From: Pictodentalium vernedei
Lineage: Eukaryota > Mollusca > Scaphopoda > Dentaliida > Dentaliidae
Assembly: GCA_031216915.1 (NCBI GenBank)
Contig: CM062290.1
Location: forward strand, 256,291,597-256,355,596
DNA length: 64,000 nt
Reading direction: 5' to 3'
The position numbers and the translations under genes are program-made. This document shows, piece by piece, positions 34,142-45,957 of this stretch (position 1 is its first letter; every line of letters begins with the position of its first letter). Under the pieces are notes generated by a model. It worked only from the letters and a program-made list of their open reading frames with translations, was not told where the DNA came from and did not search any database.

Positions 34142-35291
34142 CTGTAAGAGAAATAATTCACAAATGCATTTATGCATTACGACATCGTGTCTTCACTACT
34201 GAGATCATGTTTGCAGTTAGATAATGACAGCTCTAGCGCTGACTGATCTGGCACAAATTCTAAAAAAAACTTTTACAATTGTTTTTCCTATAATTGTATT
34301 TGCCAGTTATGAATTTAAATGGGTTGAAATGAACCATTAGTATTTTCAAAGATCTAGCAATTTGGCAAATTGCCACATCTTTTAAAATGCTAATAATTTA
34401 ATTTTAGTCAGTTTTATTAAGAGGTAGAAATTACAATTCTAGAAAATACAATTCTAAAAGTTTTATATTATTGGCTCCTGGAAACCTCGTTATCCACAGA
34501 GATGTAAGAGATAGAGTATGGTTTGGTAAAGGGTTAACTAGCCCCATCTTTGTTCCAGGAATATTTGAGAGAGGGAAAGAGAGAGATTTTGGTCCACATT
34601 ATCTTCCGTTTTTATTATTTCGGTCTACAGACTATTCATCCGAACTTGGAACATTTTGATAAATTTGTCATCCAAAGTAGCTGAAATTGACTCTGGCCGA
34701 AGCCCTAACAACATTCCAATAGTCTCTCACGAGTCGCAATTTCCGGACAGAGTGCCGTTTATACCAATTTTCAAAAAGGAACATTTCTAAAGCAACTAAT
34801 ACTTAATAAACGATTTATTTATTTATTTATTGGGGCTTAACGACACTTTAGACAATAAAAAAATTGAAATTAATCTGTATGTTCTAAAAAAGACATGCAG
34901 ATACAGATACAATTTAAGTCGTGCTCAGTTTAGCCAGATCTCCATTCACAAACTGTTTAAAAAAATATCAGCCAATCTTCTGCATCATTTTATCAATTCA
35001 GTCTGGAAGAATTTTCCAGTTTATTCCTACATAAAAGTTGATTTGGGTTATTTTTTCGTTACATGCGTCCAACAAAGCAGGACATGGATCCCCTTTGGGA
35101 TTAACTAGACTGAGCTCTCTCCAGCCAGGTGTAATGAGATAGGTTCTAGAAGCAAAAATGAAAATAACTCCCAGTTTGTAAAAGAAAGGTGCCATCTCTT
35201 GGGTTATTTAAATGGAACACAGTAACTAGTGGCAGTTCAATAGTTAAAATCCACACGAGAGAGAGAGAGAGAGAGAGTAACTAGAGTTCAC
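34142..35291 (-). other. vWA gene, 5' UTR intron (proposed)
   Basis: Between the proposed leader exon and the start-codon exon. Contains a SINE 3' tail (34,812-34,849) and an (AG)n run near 35,258-35,277. Confidence 0.55.
34812..34849 (-). mobile_element. SINE 3' tail fragment
   Basis: (ATTT)n followed by TTGGGGCTTAACGACACTT, the reverse complement of the 3' end and AAAT tail of the local SINE family. The body is missing. Confidence 0.6.
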
Positions 35292-35384
35292 CTTTGGAAA
35301 TCAAGATTGCGTTTGCAAAGAGAATTCTTTTCACTCAGTATTTCGTATTGCTGTTCTGAAACTGTGTATTCTTCAGAGCGTTTT
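35292..35384 (-). other. Proposed 5' UTR exon of the vWA gene
   Basis: Ends at a donor, AAAG/GTGAAC, at 35,291/35,292. Its start is placed at CA near 35,385-35,384, about 30 bp downstream of the TATA box. No ATG is in frame with the protein. Inferred from splice and promoter signals only. Confidence 0.45.
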
Positions 35385-35407
35385 GATATTCAGTGCAATA
35401 CGCCCGG

Positions 35408-35443
35408 TCTTTATAGTAAACTGATGGTGGGACTCTGACGTCA
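35408..35443 (-). promoter_or_regulatory. TATA box and CRE palindrome upstream of the vWA gene
   Basis: TATAAAGA on the minus strand at 35,415-35,408, and a full CRE palindrome TGACGTCA at 35,436-35,443, about 20 bp further upstream. CRE palindromes bind CREB/ATF-type bZIP factors. Spacing to the proposed leader exon fits a focused core promoter, suggesting cAMP- or stress-responsive expression; this is inference. Confidence 0.5.
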
Positions 35444-36157
35444 CAAACGAGCCGCATGGACATGTTTTCAAAACAAGTCAGTGCGCGTCGCTGAAGACAC
35501 ATTATCAGACCTAAAAATAAATTGTGTTATAAAAATCGATGTGTCTGGAACGTTTCCGAACGAGGTTCACGACAGTTTTCAAGAATATTGTATTCTTTTA
35601 TCAATGACCGTGTTTTGAGAAATACATCGTTGTTGGGTTTTCTCGAAGAATGTTTTCCTCTCCATTTTATTCACTATATTGTCTTATACACTGGCTGTCA
35701 GAACGACGAGTAATGATTGTAAGAATGAATATATACTTATGTATATTTGTTGATCAAGAATGAAGTCTACGGACATTATTAGCCAACGGCAACACACACA
35801 GTTGCTCCAAACTCGCTCACTACTCACACACATGTGCACGCACACCCAATCCTACCCATCCACAACCCCGCACCAAATTACCACCCGTACCGCTAAACGC
35901 GCACACAGACACATAAACTTAAAAGAGTCGGTATATATTTTCTCAGAATCGATACCGAGGGCCATTGGCGGCGGAAACAGGGGGGGGGGGGGGGGGGGGG
36001 CACTTTTTCAGCTCATAAAGTATGGCAACCCCATCTTTCGGTGAATAAAAAAAATTCCCCGGGGATTTTTTAATCAACATTTATTAATTAGCCACTTAAA
36101 CCCCTTGTCAAACACGAACAGTGGGAGACACTTGCCGCAATAAAAAGAGAGAGAAAA
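35444..36157. other. Intergenic, with a 21-G tract
   Basis: Upstream of the vWA gene. Includes a CA/CAC-rich stretch at about 35,790-35,910 and 21 G at 35,980-36,000. No gene recognised. Confidence 0.5.
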
Positions 36158-36455
36158 CGGTGGCTCAGTGGTTGCGGGATTGGACTTCAAACCGAAAGGT
36201 CCACAGTTCGATCCCCACCAGGAGTACCCGCGTTGCGTCCTTGGGCAAGGCAAGGCACTAAAGCGTACTGCACCGTCGGTGGTGCACTTGTCTTCAACCA
36301 GTGCTAAGCGTGCTTGTGTGGAGTTAGTAGGTTGGGAAGTCTGATAGTTGCTCGCCGTTGCTCGGTGGTTCTCTGCGGGTACTCCGGCTTCCTCTACCCA
36401 TAAAACTGTCCGACACGAGATGACTCTGGCTATCGAAAGTATCGTTAAACCTCAA

Positions 36456-36494
<39 letters not shown>

Positions 36495-36497
36495 ATA
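36158..36497 (+). mobile_element. tRNA-derived SINE, full-length copy with (AAAT)n tail
   Basis: A box TGGCTCAGTGG (36,161-36,171), B box AGTTCGATCCC (about 36,204-36,214), a family body and an (AAAT) tail of about ten units at 36,455-36,497. This is the most complete of the SINE copies here, and its long tail suggests a fairly recent insertion. Transcription by RNA polymerase III and mobilisation by a LINE are expected for the class. Confidence 0.9.
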
Positions 36498-36550
36498 TCT
36501 GAAATCTCCTGAAAACTCGAGAATAAAAATCCACACATGTAACTCCCTGT

Positions 36551-36794
36551 TTAACCCCTTACCCAACGTAATTGCCAAAACCGGCCAGCGTGGTTCTAAA
36601 AAATCTCCAATCAATTTTAATTATTTTTTCATTTTGTGTCTCAAAAACATAGGTTACGAACCCCCGTTCGAACGAGCTCGTTCCAACGAGGGGTCATAAC
36701 CTGTGTTTTTGAGACAAAAAATGAAAAAAACAGTTATTCAAGAATTTTTTTTTTGCAAGTATCGTCTGCTTTTCAAGTTAGGTAAAGGGTTAAA
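36551..36794. mobile_element. Hairpin MITE with TTAACCC ends, second copy
   Basis: About 244 bp. Starts TTAACCCCTTACC, ends GGTAAAGGGTTAA. The centre is a 50-bp-arm hairpin (36,624-36,729) around GAACGAGCTCGTTC, with TTTTTGAGACAAAAAATGA flanks. Homologous to 30,170-30,426 over ends, flanks and centre. Confidence 0.78.
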
Positions 36795-39700
36795 AAAAAA
36801 ACTAACAACATGATCCCTGAAATACGATTTTCTTTCTACTGACGAAAAATTTAATGCATGTTGGTGTAAACCCTTTATGTGCACAGACTTGACCAAAAAT
36901 CGACTACTTTACAGTGTGGCCGATTAGTGATTACAAAGTTGATATGGTTCCACCATCCCACAAAATCTGAAAATAGGTAGGCCAACAGGTGTGAGTACAA
37001 TCTCCACCTTGATGTCTGTAGCCTACTTAACAAACCAGAACAAATCCACGCGAACTGCATCGCCATTCAAATTGGAGCGATTTTGAAAGGAAGGGACAGA
37101 GCTAAAATGTAATCTACGCGGTGGACCCGGGACTCTCTCACGGAATATGATGTAAACACATGTGACCTATCGAGCGATGTGGGGCTTGTTAGGGCATTCG
37201 TCTACGAGAAGGCCCCCGGCATCTGGTCCGTGCTGGTAAACCACTAATTCCTTAAAATCGTCGGGATGTCACATTAGTCTTTATATACAACTTGATGTGG
37301 AATCTGACACGCTGTTTAGTTGGGGACTCCGCTACTTCGCAGCCTTGACCGACTCTGATAATCTTCGCTGACTCGAAAAGTAAGTTCTTTGGTATTAAGG
37401 CCGACAAGTCGAATAACAGGGTACAACATATAAGGATAATGTGAACATTGTCAAAACTCACCCATGTACAGTTTTCAAAATTTTGAATACTTTTGGCCTG
37501 AAGTCTGAAGCCCATCCTCCAGCCACACCGGTCGCTTTAAGAATCTTTTTCTGCTTCAAATTGCCTTCAGTCGTATAAAACAGGGTCATGAGATTATATC
37601 GGAAAAGGAGGCGTGAAGGTTATCGGTGACGGACAGCCATAGATTGGAGGAGGGCAGTCTCAGGTGGTGCCCTATGACCCTATTCTCCTGGGCCGCTAAG
37701 ATTTTTCAGTGGTTGGTTTTATATGGACATCTGAATTTCATGGCTTTATTGACGTATTCTGCCGCCTACCAGAGATGCCGCTCCGGTCGGTGCGCCCCCA
37801 CCCCCTCTTGTCCGATATTAAGAATTATCTAACTGAATGTTTACGCGAAATATCTGGATCCGAATCCCTAAAAGCAAAAAGTTTTCATTGTTTGCCGTAT
37901 GCGCCTGTCTAAAACGCCATACGCCCAACTGTCTTGACATCCAAGTGTGCTTCGTTGGTATTTTTGAGCGTTGAAAGATTAGCAGTGATGCCAAACACTG
38001 TGTCGCGTTGTGTGTTAATATCCCAATAGTTCTACAAAAAGCGATTCAGTCGACTGTGTTGTTAAACCCCAATAAATAAATTCAGCAATTTGCTAATACG
38101 AATTTTTAATCAACCCTTTTTCGATCCCCTTCAAATTGTGAATTTGCTGACACACTCTGTGGAAATGAATCTGATTGGTAGGCTGGAAAATTAGATAAAA
38201 ATATTGACACCAGATGGCGGTGCTTGTCGAGAAGTTCATCATGTATGAGCGCCACCGCAAAATGGAGATAACATTCAGGGAACCAAGACTTGAAGGATCA
38301 TGTTCGATCTTGTTTTGAACAAGCGAAATTATGAAGTTTTAAATAGAACCTGACGTAAGAGTGTCGAATGGGGAATACCTTTTATTCGGCGGGAATTCCG
38401 TTAAGTTATCGAGAAAGTTGCTTCGTGTTATGAACGTGATTTCTGATTTATTTCCACTGAACAAAAGCGGCAATTCCACACCACTGACCGAGCAACACAA
38501 AAATAATTGTATTTTTGAAAACTTCATTGGTAGAGTGTCCATAGTCCAACTATTTACAAAATGCATACCCCATTTCAGTGCCACTGAGTGCGAGGACGAG
38601 CTCCGGGGTAATGTGTAGAACGAGCCCTGCGAGCGCCAAAGGCGATGAGCGGAAGGGGGGAGGGGGGGGGGGGGGGTAATAGTAAATAGTAATTTGGGAA
38701 ATTTATTACCTGTATTTCTGTGTGTATGACTGTATGGTGCATTTTCTCTCCAAAGATAATAATGACCACCACGATGCAGGAAAGACCGATCGAAGACCAG
38801 CAAACTGGAACAAGTGTTTTTTTCTGTATGAATGGAACCTGGTCAATTATGCAACTACGCACTCTACCCACCTCCACCGGCGTCGGAGACCCGTACCAAA
38901 AGCCTTCCCGCGACTTCAGCGCAGACGTGTCGATAGGTCAACCGACACTCTTTAAAACACAAAAAAATTCGGGGCAGTTGCCCCACCCCACTCCCTCCCC
39001 GCACCCCTCCTCTCGGCGCTAGTACCACATGCACAAGGTCGACTGGGAGGTGGGGGTAGCAAATGTGACCAGGCTCCACAAGAAAAATGCGTCGTGTTTC
39101 CCGCTTCATGAAGATACGTCCTAGGTCAGTGTTTATCAGAAAGTATTTAAACTTGATTGGACCTAATGTTAAGTAGGTTATCGAAACAAACCATAGGAAT
39201 CTTTCAATCAGGGGCGTAACTGTGGTAGGTGAATGGGTGTGGCACCCCAGTAATTTTCATCTGGAGACATTTTCATCTGGACTGGAGTCATAGATATCGA
39301 TTCGCTCTTGCCGGTAGTAATGAACTTTCTCACGCTTCCAGATTTGCTTCTTGGACTTGATGTGTCAAACACACACTGGGTCTCGTGCAAATAGAGATCT
39401 GTGGCTGAATGGGGATGTTTAGGTGCCCAATTTTGAGTGTGGTGCGTGGTAATTAGATAAGAAGTATGGGAGCCCACCACTATTTGTATTTTATCCACAA
39501 ACAAATTTCCTTGTTTTTTTAAAACTACATTTCCCTATTGAACAATATTTCAACTACACCATCAAGGCATGCCTTCTTAAGTCATGCCTTCATTATGTAG
39601 TTGGAATATTTCTTCAGTCGCGACTTGAGTCATCACAGCCTGGACAAATCACAGTTACACCCCTTCCAACCCGTCATCACCGCGACGCCCCCGTCTGCAA

Positions 39701-39929
39701 TACAGATGAATGAGTTTAAGGATTGCAGCGAGAACCTTTTTATTTTTCTTCGTCCACGACTTAAGTATCTAACTGATCCTCGGACGACATCCTGAACAAA
39801 TTCTCGAAAAAGTAGAATGAAGAGCTGGCACTTCAATCACAAAACAGGAAAAAAAAAAAAACAGCTTCCCGCTACTACCCTTGAAAGAATTCCACTGCTT
39901 GTAGTATGTTCGAGTCAATGGAGTTAGCT
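36795..39929. other. Intergenic region without a recognised gene
   Basis: Contains a SINE 3' end (38,056-38,080, TTAAACCCCAATAAATAAA), 15 G at 38,662-38,676 and a foldback at 39,545-39,611 (AATATTTCAACTAC ... GTAGTTGGAATATT). Several open stretches of 60-150 codons have no recognisable domain or splice context. Confidence 0.5.
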
Positions 39930-40017
39930 CGTTAGTAGTATGTCTCACACGTTTGGGGCAATATTGGCTGGACTTCGGTGCAGGACCTCGGACGTAACGT
40001 CATGTCGCGTGACCCAA
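39930..40017 (-). mobile_element. Fragment of the TIR element family
   Basis: GTTTGGGGCAATATTGGCTG ... CCTCGG ... CGTCATGTCGCGTGACCC matches the reverse complement of the right end of the element at 45,958-46,620. It is cut off by the 3' tail of the LINE at 40,018. Confidence 0.75.
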
Positions 40018-43000
40018 TATTCAATATTCAATATTCAATATTTTATTTCACAGCATACATATACAAAGGAATGAAACAAGGTTACAAAAAACAAAGGTAG
40101 ATGTACAAATGTATACTGTGGGGAATGACATAGCCTTATGACTGTCTTCCTGTCATCCCCTAGACAATAAAAATAAAGACTAAACAGCAAAATGGCAAAT
40201 GGCAAATGATGGACTCAAGTAAGGTAAATCTTGACAGCAGGTAGTACATTGTTTTTTGTTAATATTGTATTGATATGTATTGAATATTAGTTCATTGTGG
40301 ATCAAACTTCCAGATGTTCTGACTCTGGTTATTTAGATCTCTGGATTGTGGATTAACCGTGTTTTAACCGTATTTTAACCGTATTTCTGAATCAATGAAG
40401 TAAATAAGCGTCGTTGGTAAACCATTATAATAATCGCACGCTAAAGGAGTGAAGTAAATGACCATAGGTGACAGTATCAACCTGGTTATCTGCTTGCTGG
40501 GAGAAAAGAGGAGAATATGATAACACCGAGAGTCGTAACTAGCCGAGGCAGTCGGGACATCTTGGGTTTGAACAGCTGATATTGGCGATATAAGTATTCA
40601 GATATTGTTCAGTTAATATTTGTTTAAAGGATGCTCGGGTAAGGGTTTTTATCATTGTATCAAGGTCATTCCACAGTTTAGGAAACGAAAAATATGGAAG
40701 TGCGGCTGAGAACTGAGTGCGAGGTTTATGGGTGTTTAGGCTTCCACATTGCCTCGTAGTCATGCCCGAGGGATTCCAGTACACTTGAAACGTATCATTG
40801 AAACTGACGGGGAGATTGTTCTGCGACCAGTCGTGCATAAGTAAAAGTGAATGTAATTTGTACAGATCGTTAAATTTAAGAATTTTTAAACGTTTGAACA
40901 GCGGGTCAGTATGTGAGTTGAACTTTTTGTTCGCTATGATACGTACAGCTTTCTTTTGTAAGTTTAAAATTTGTTTTGTAGCTGTTGCGTTGCCCCATAT
41001 TTGAATACCATAAATTAAGTGGCTTTGAATTAAAGTGAAATAGAGTAGACGAAGTGTCTCGGACGGTAGAAAATTCTTGGCTCTATTCAAGATATAAATT
41101 GCTCTGGATATTTTTGTACAGAGTGTAGATACATGGTGATGAAATTTAAGGTTCTCGTCCATTTTGATTCCTAGAAATTTTATGAATTTGTGGTCACGAT
41201 TGTTACCTGCTATTATTAAGTCTGAGTTATTCAAGGTAATGTGGGTTTGAACGTTATCGTAATTGTAGTTGTCATTTTGGGGATGAAGAAGTATGACTTT
41301 AGTTTTGTCAGCATTTAAAGATAACTTGTTCGCAGAACACCAGTGGTTGACTTTTGATAATTCATTGTTTGCCATCTCCGTAAGGAGGTCAAGGTAGTTC
41401 CCAGATGCATGGGCTGATGTGTCGTCTGCAAAGGATAAAATACGCATATCAGTTGATTCACTGATGTCATTGATATAGAGGACGAACAAAAGAGGACCAA
41501 GTACAGAGCCCTGGGATACACCTGTAGTGACATTGAGTAACTCCGACGATTCACCAGTGAATTGAACATATTGGGATCTCCCGGAGAGATAGTTCTGAAA
41601 CCAAGAATTAACTATACCTCTTATACCTCTTATACCATAGTTTTCGAGCCAGTATTTCATGATCAATAGTGTCAAATGCTTTGGAAAAATCTAAAAACAT
41701 GGATAGTGTGCAATCTTTAGTCGCTTTGTTATTCATTAAGGAAACGTGGTTGATAAGATGCATTATTGGGTGAAATGTTGAGTGTCCCCTTCTGAATCCA
41801 AACTGATAGTTATAAATAACGCCGTGTGCATCTAAGAAATGTGATAACCTTTTATGCATTAACTTCTCTAAGACTTTAGAAAAGGAAGAAAGAATACTTA
41901 TTGGACGATAATTGTCGAAAGACTGTTTATCCCCGGATTTAAAAATTGGTATTACTTTCGCGATTTTCATTTTTGATGGTACAATTCCAGTTGAAAAAGA
42001 GGTATTTATAATGTGAGTTAAAGGAACAATAATTTCATGTATAATGTCTTTTAGTAGTTTCGGTGAGATGTTGTCCTGACCAGCAGATGTTTTCCTAGGA
42101 AGACATTTTACGGCGGATATAACTTCATCATGGGTTGCAGGTGATACAAAAAAAGAGTCGGTGACGCTGTTGTTTAGGTAATCAGAGAATCGATGTGTGG
42201 GACTTACCATGTTGTTGGATACACGATTTCCAATATTGATAAAGTAGTTGTTGAATTTCTCAGCAATTTGGATGGGGGCAGTGTACTCCTCATTGTTTTC
42301 AATAAACGATGATGGTAGAGGGGGAAGAATATCTGACTCATTTATTGCCTTGCGGAGAATTTCCCAGGTTTTCTTGATGTTTCCCCTATTTTCTGAAATC
42401 AGCTGGCTGTAATAGTTCTTTTTAAGTTTACGTTTAAGTTGATTGAAGATTTGGCAGTAGTTTTTGTATCTTGTGATATTGTCAATGGTTGGGGACTTAT
42501 ATTTTTTTTCAAGTAATTTGTGTTTATTTCGGGAGGACTGTAGTAGACCGTAGGTCATCCATGGTTCTCTTTTTACGTATTTTTTCGGGGTTTTTAATGT
42601 TATTAACGGAAAGGCTTGGTTAAAAGCCGTATTTAGAGTTGTTAGAAATTTCTCATAGGCTTCGTTAACACTGTCCTCTTGGCATACATTGCTAAAATCA
42701 GATTCAGATAGTAGCTGTTTGAATAAATTAATAGTTCGTGTGTTAAAAGTTCTCTTAGGCTGCTGTATATTGTCATTATGGTTGGTGCTCTTGAAATTTT
42801 CGGTATAAAATGTAGCGAAATGATCGCTCACATCAGTAATGATTATTCCAGACGTATGTAAATTGAATCTGTTACAAAAAATATGGTCAATTATAGTTGC
42901 CGAATGACTTGTTATTCTCGTTGGTTTGGTTATCATCGGCGTGAAACCACAGCTGAATAGGGCTTCTAAATATTGGTCGGTTTTTTGGTGTTGGTGAAAA

Positions 43001-43740
43001 TTGAGTAGAACTAAGTTGAAATCTCCCATTAGGTAGGTTGGTTTTCTCTCAGTATTGATTTGATCAAGTAGATTTGAATACTGAGCTAAGAACAAGTCCA
43101 GATCAGCTTTGGGAGCAGTATTCGGACGATAAATAATTCCTACAATAGATTTGTGTTTTCCATTGAGTTCTATGAATAGAGATTCAAACACATGAGGAAT
43201 GAAAATGCTTAAGTCGTTCCTTATTTTGAATGGTATAGAATCTTTAATAAAGGCACCAACCCCACCCCTACCATCATCACCGACAGGGCGAGACCATAGA
43301 ATAAGCGGATGATAGCCATCTAATGTGTAAGAGATATTTTCTTTTACGCTAAATGTTTCAGTAATACCTACGATGTCAAATATGTTTTCATTTTCTTGGA
43401 GATCACAGAGCAGATTCTTTAGTTGATCAAAATTGGCATTTAAGCTTCTGCAGTTAATGTTAAGTAAGGCAAAGGATTTGTTAAACGTGTCCACTGCTGT
43501 AGAAAACGTTTCCGCAGTGTAGTATTTGCAGGTGTTCACATCGGCAGTAAGTGGGGTGATAGGATCATCTTCAGAAGCAGAAACACGGTTAACTTCACGA
43601 TTGAATTGTGTTACAAAGTCGAAGTCTGCATCATTCTGTACTTTATCAAGCGAGACTGGACTGGTCATCATGAAAATTGATACATAGTGGAGGAAACGAA
43701 AGGTTATAATAACACATGTGTTCAACTCTGCTGTCGAGAA
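40018..43740 (-). mobile_element. CR1/L2-like LINE, nearly intact
   Basis: The main ORF runs minus from about 43,725 to 40,539. N-terminal endonuclease: LLNINCRSLNANFDQLKNLL, VGITETF, MGDFN, and ITDVSDH all keep catalytic residues. Reverse transcriptase: KVIPIFKSGDKQSFDNYRPI, FLDFSKAFDTID, VSQGSVLGPLLFVLYIND and SFADDTSAH are all intact. The C-terminus ends CSNPRCPDCLG. One frameshift, between about 41,660 and 41,630 in the HEILARKLW/LENYGIRG region, separates two overlapping ORFs (705 and 378 codons); beside it is an in-frame 9-bp duplication (TATAAGAGG twice). The 3' end carries a (TATTGAA) tail at 40,018-40,045, as CR1-like elements end in short tandem repeats. I see no ORF1. The low decay points to a recent insertion. 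Confidence 0.92.
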
Positions 43741-43950
43741 TATTGTAACTTGGGCTGTGGTAACTTAGGACAAGACTGAAGTGTGAGTTTTTGAAATGAA
43801 TGTTGGTGTATGAATGGGAGTTGAATGGGTGAATAAAGAGAATCGAGTTGATATTGCTAAATAATGTTCATAATTTATCTCTCATTAATCACTGAGTTAG
43901 GTGGGAGGTGGGAAGGTGGGAAGGGCTAGAAAAAATACAAAGTAGTGAAC
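43741..43950. other. LINE 5' flank or 5' UTR
   Basis: No ORF; could be the LINE's 5' UTR or flanking DNA. I see no target duplication. Confidence 0.35.
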
Positions 43951-44107
43951 TAATAATAATAATAATAATAGCAACAACAACAACAACAACAACAACAATA
44001 ACAACAACAATAATAATAATAATTATTATTATTATTATTACTATTATTATTACTATTACCATTACCATTACTATTACCACCACCACTATCATTATTATTA
44101 TTATAAT
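43951..44107. repeat. Trinucleotide microsatellite (AAT/AAC/ATT/ACC)
   Basis: Runs of AAT, then AAC, then AAT, then ATT and ACC-type triplets. Low-complexity Ile/Val/Thr ORFs on both strands here are artefacts of it. Confidence 0.95.
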
Positions 44108-44249
44108 AAAATTAGACAAGGTGGATCTATTCTTCTTTCGGGTTAAGGGATACATGGTTTCATGGGGAAAAATTGAACTAGTAGATAGTCAAATACGTGG
44201 AGTGTAATCAAAACATTAAAATCGGCAGTACCTATCAGTTGTGGAGATG

Positions 44250-45957
44250 TTCATGTTGCAAATAAGATGTGTAGACAGTTATCAGGTCAATGTAGCGTTA
44301 TATTGTGTACATTTCCATGTGACATGACAAGGAATATTTGCATAAAAGCACGGAGGCAAGATAAAATGACTGCATATAGTGGAGTTCATTAATATGAAAT
44401 TTGATCTAAGTTATCAAATGTAGAAGTACACGAAGCATTAGTATGTACATTGATCTGGATATCACTTTTGTATTATTTTTCAGTTTGTTCTCAAAACGTA
44501 GCGTGACCGCCCCACAGCAGCCATGCCACAGTTTGAGAACAAACGGGAATCACATTAGATCGTGTACATATCAGTTTGTACCCAAAACGTAGAGTGGTCA
44601 CCATGCAGCAGCCACGCCACATTTTGAGAACAAACGGAAATTCCATTAAATTGTGTACATTTCCAAGTGACATTGTCAAGGAATCTTTACATAAATACAT
44701 ATAGTGGAGGGCATTAATATGAACTTTGATCTGAGTTTTCAAATCTGGAGAAGTACATGAAGTATTAAAATGTACATTGATCTGGGTATCAATTTAGAAT
44801 TGTTTTTCAGTTTGTACTCAAAATGTTGCGTGGCGGCTGTCCAGCAACCACGCCACAGTCTGAGAACATACGGAAATTCCATCAAAGTCACGCCACAGTT
44901 TGAGAACAAAAGGAAATTCCAATAAATTGTGACCATTTCCAAGTGATATTGTCAAGGAATATTTACATAAATACTCGAGCGCAAGATAAAATGTCTGCAT
45001 ATAGTGAACGACATAAATATGGTCTTTAAGTTTTCAAATCTAGGGAAGTACACGAAGCATTAATATGTACATTGATCTGGATATCACTTTTGTATTGTTT
45101 TCCACTTTGTTCTCAAAACGAAGCAAGTCTGCTCTGCAGCATCCACGCCACAGTTTGAGAACAGAAGGAAATTCCATTAAATTGTGTACATTTCCATGTG
45201 GCTGTGCCAAGGAATATTTGTATAGATACACGAACGCAAGAAGATATGACTGCACGTAGTGGAGGGCATTAATATGAACTTTGCTCTGAGTTTTCAGAAA
45301 TTGGAGAAGTGCACGAAGCATTAATATGTACATTGATCTGCATATCAATTGTGAATAGTTTTTCAGTTTGCACTCAAAATATAGCGTGGCTGCTATACAG
45401 CAGTCATGCCACAGTTTGAGAACAAACGGAAATCCCATTAAATTGTGTACATTTCCATGTGACATTGTCAAGGAATATTTGCATAAATGCACGAACGCAA
45501 GGTAATAGAAGAGGGCATTAATATGAACTTTGATCTAAGTTTTCAAATCTGGAGAAGTTTACGAAGCATTAATATGTACATTGATCTGGATATCATTTTT
45601 GTATTATTTCATTAAATCCCATTAAATTGTGTACATTTCAGTTTGTACACAAAATGTAGCGTGGCTGCTGTGCAGCAGTCATGCCACAGTTTGAGAACAA
45701 ACGGAAATTCCATTAAATTGTGTACATTTCTAGGTGACATTTGTCAAGGAATATTTACATAAATACACGAGCGCAGAATAATATGACTGCACAGGTGGAG
45801 GGCATTAATGTGAACTTTGATCTAAGTTTTCAAGTCTGGAGAAGTACACGAAGCATTAATATGTACATTGATCTATATCACGGTGATTATCACCTTTGTA
45901 TTGTTTTTCAGATTGTACTCAAAACGTAGCGTGGATGCTCTGCAGCAGCCATGCCAC
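44250..45957. repeat. Satellite array, 250-330 bp unit, about six copies
   Basis: ATGTACATTGATCTGG or close variants recur at about 44,440, 44,770, 45,066, 45,326, 45,576 and 45,861. Each unit also has CATTAATATGAA, a TTTGAGAACAAACGGAAAT block and a small inverted repeat CGTGGCTGCT-GCAGCAGTCATGCCA. Unit length varies through internal deletions. The array runs into the TIR element at 45,958 without a clear boundary. Confidence 0.9.

Noticed and set aside
34132-34161. Upstream in-frame ATG (34,161) as start of the vWA protein
   Set aside because: It lies upstream of a good splice acceptor at 34,142 with a pyrimidine tract, so it is probably intronic.
36158-36230. A true tRNA gene
   Set aside because: A and B boxes are present but the body, the AAAT tail and related copies show it is a SINE.
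38339-38803. 154-codon minus-strand ORF
   Set aside because: Overlaps a G/C homopolymer, is low complexity in part, has no domain and is matched by open frames on the other strand.
43889-44207. Long Ile/Val and Ile/Thr ORFs on both strands
   Set aside because: Trinucleotide microsatellite artefact.
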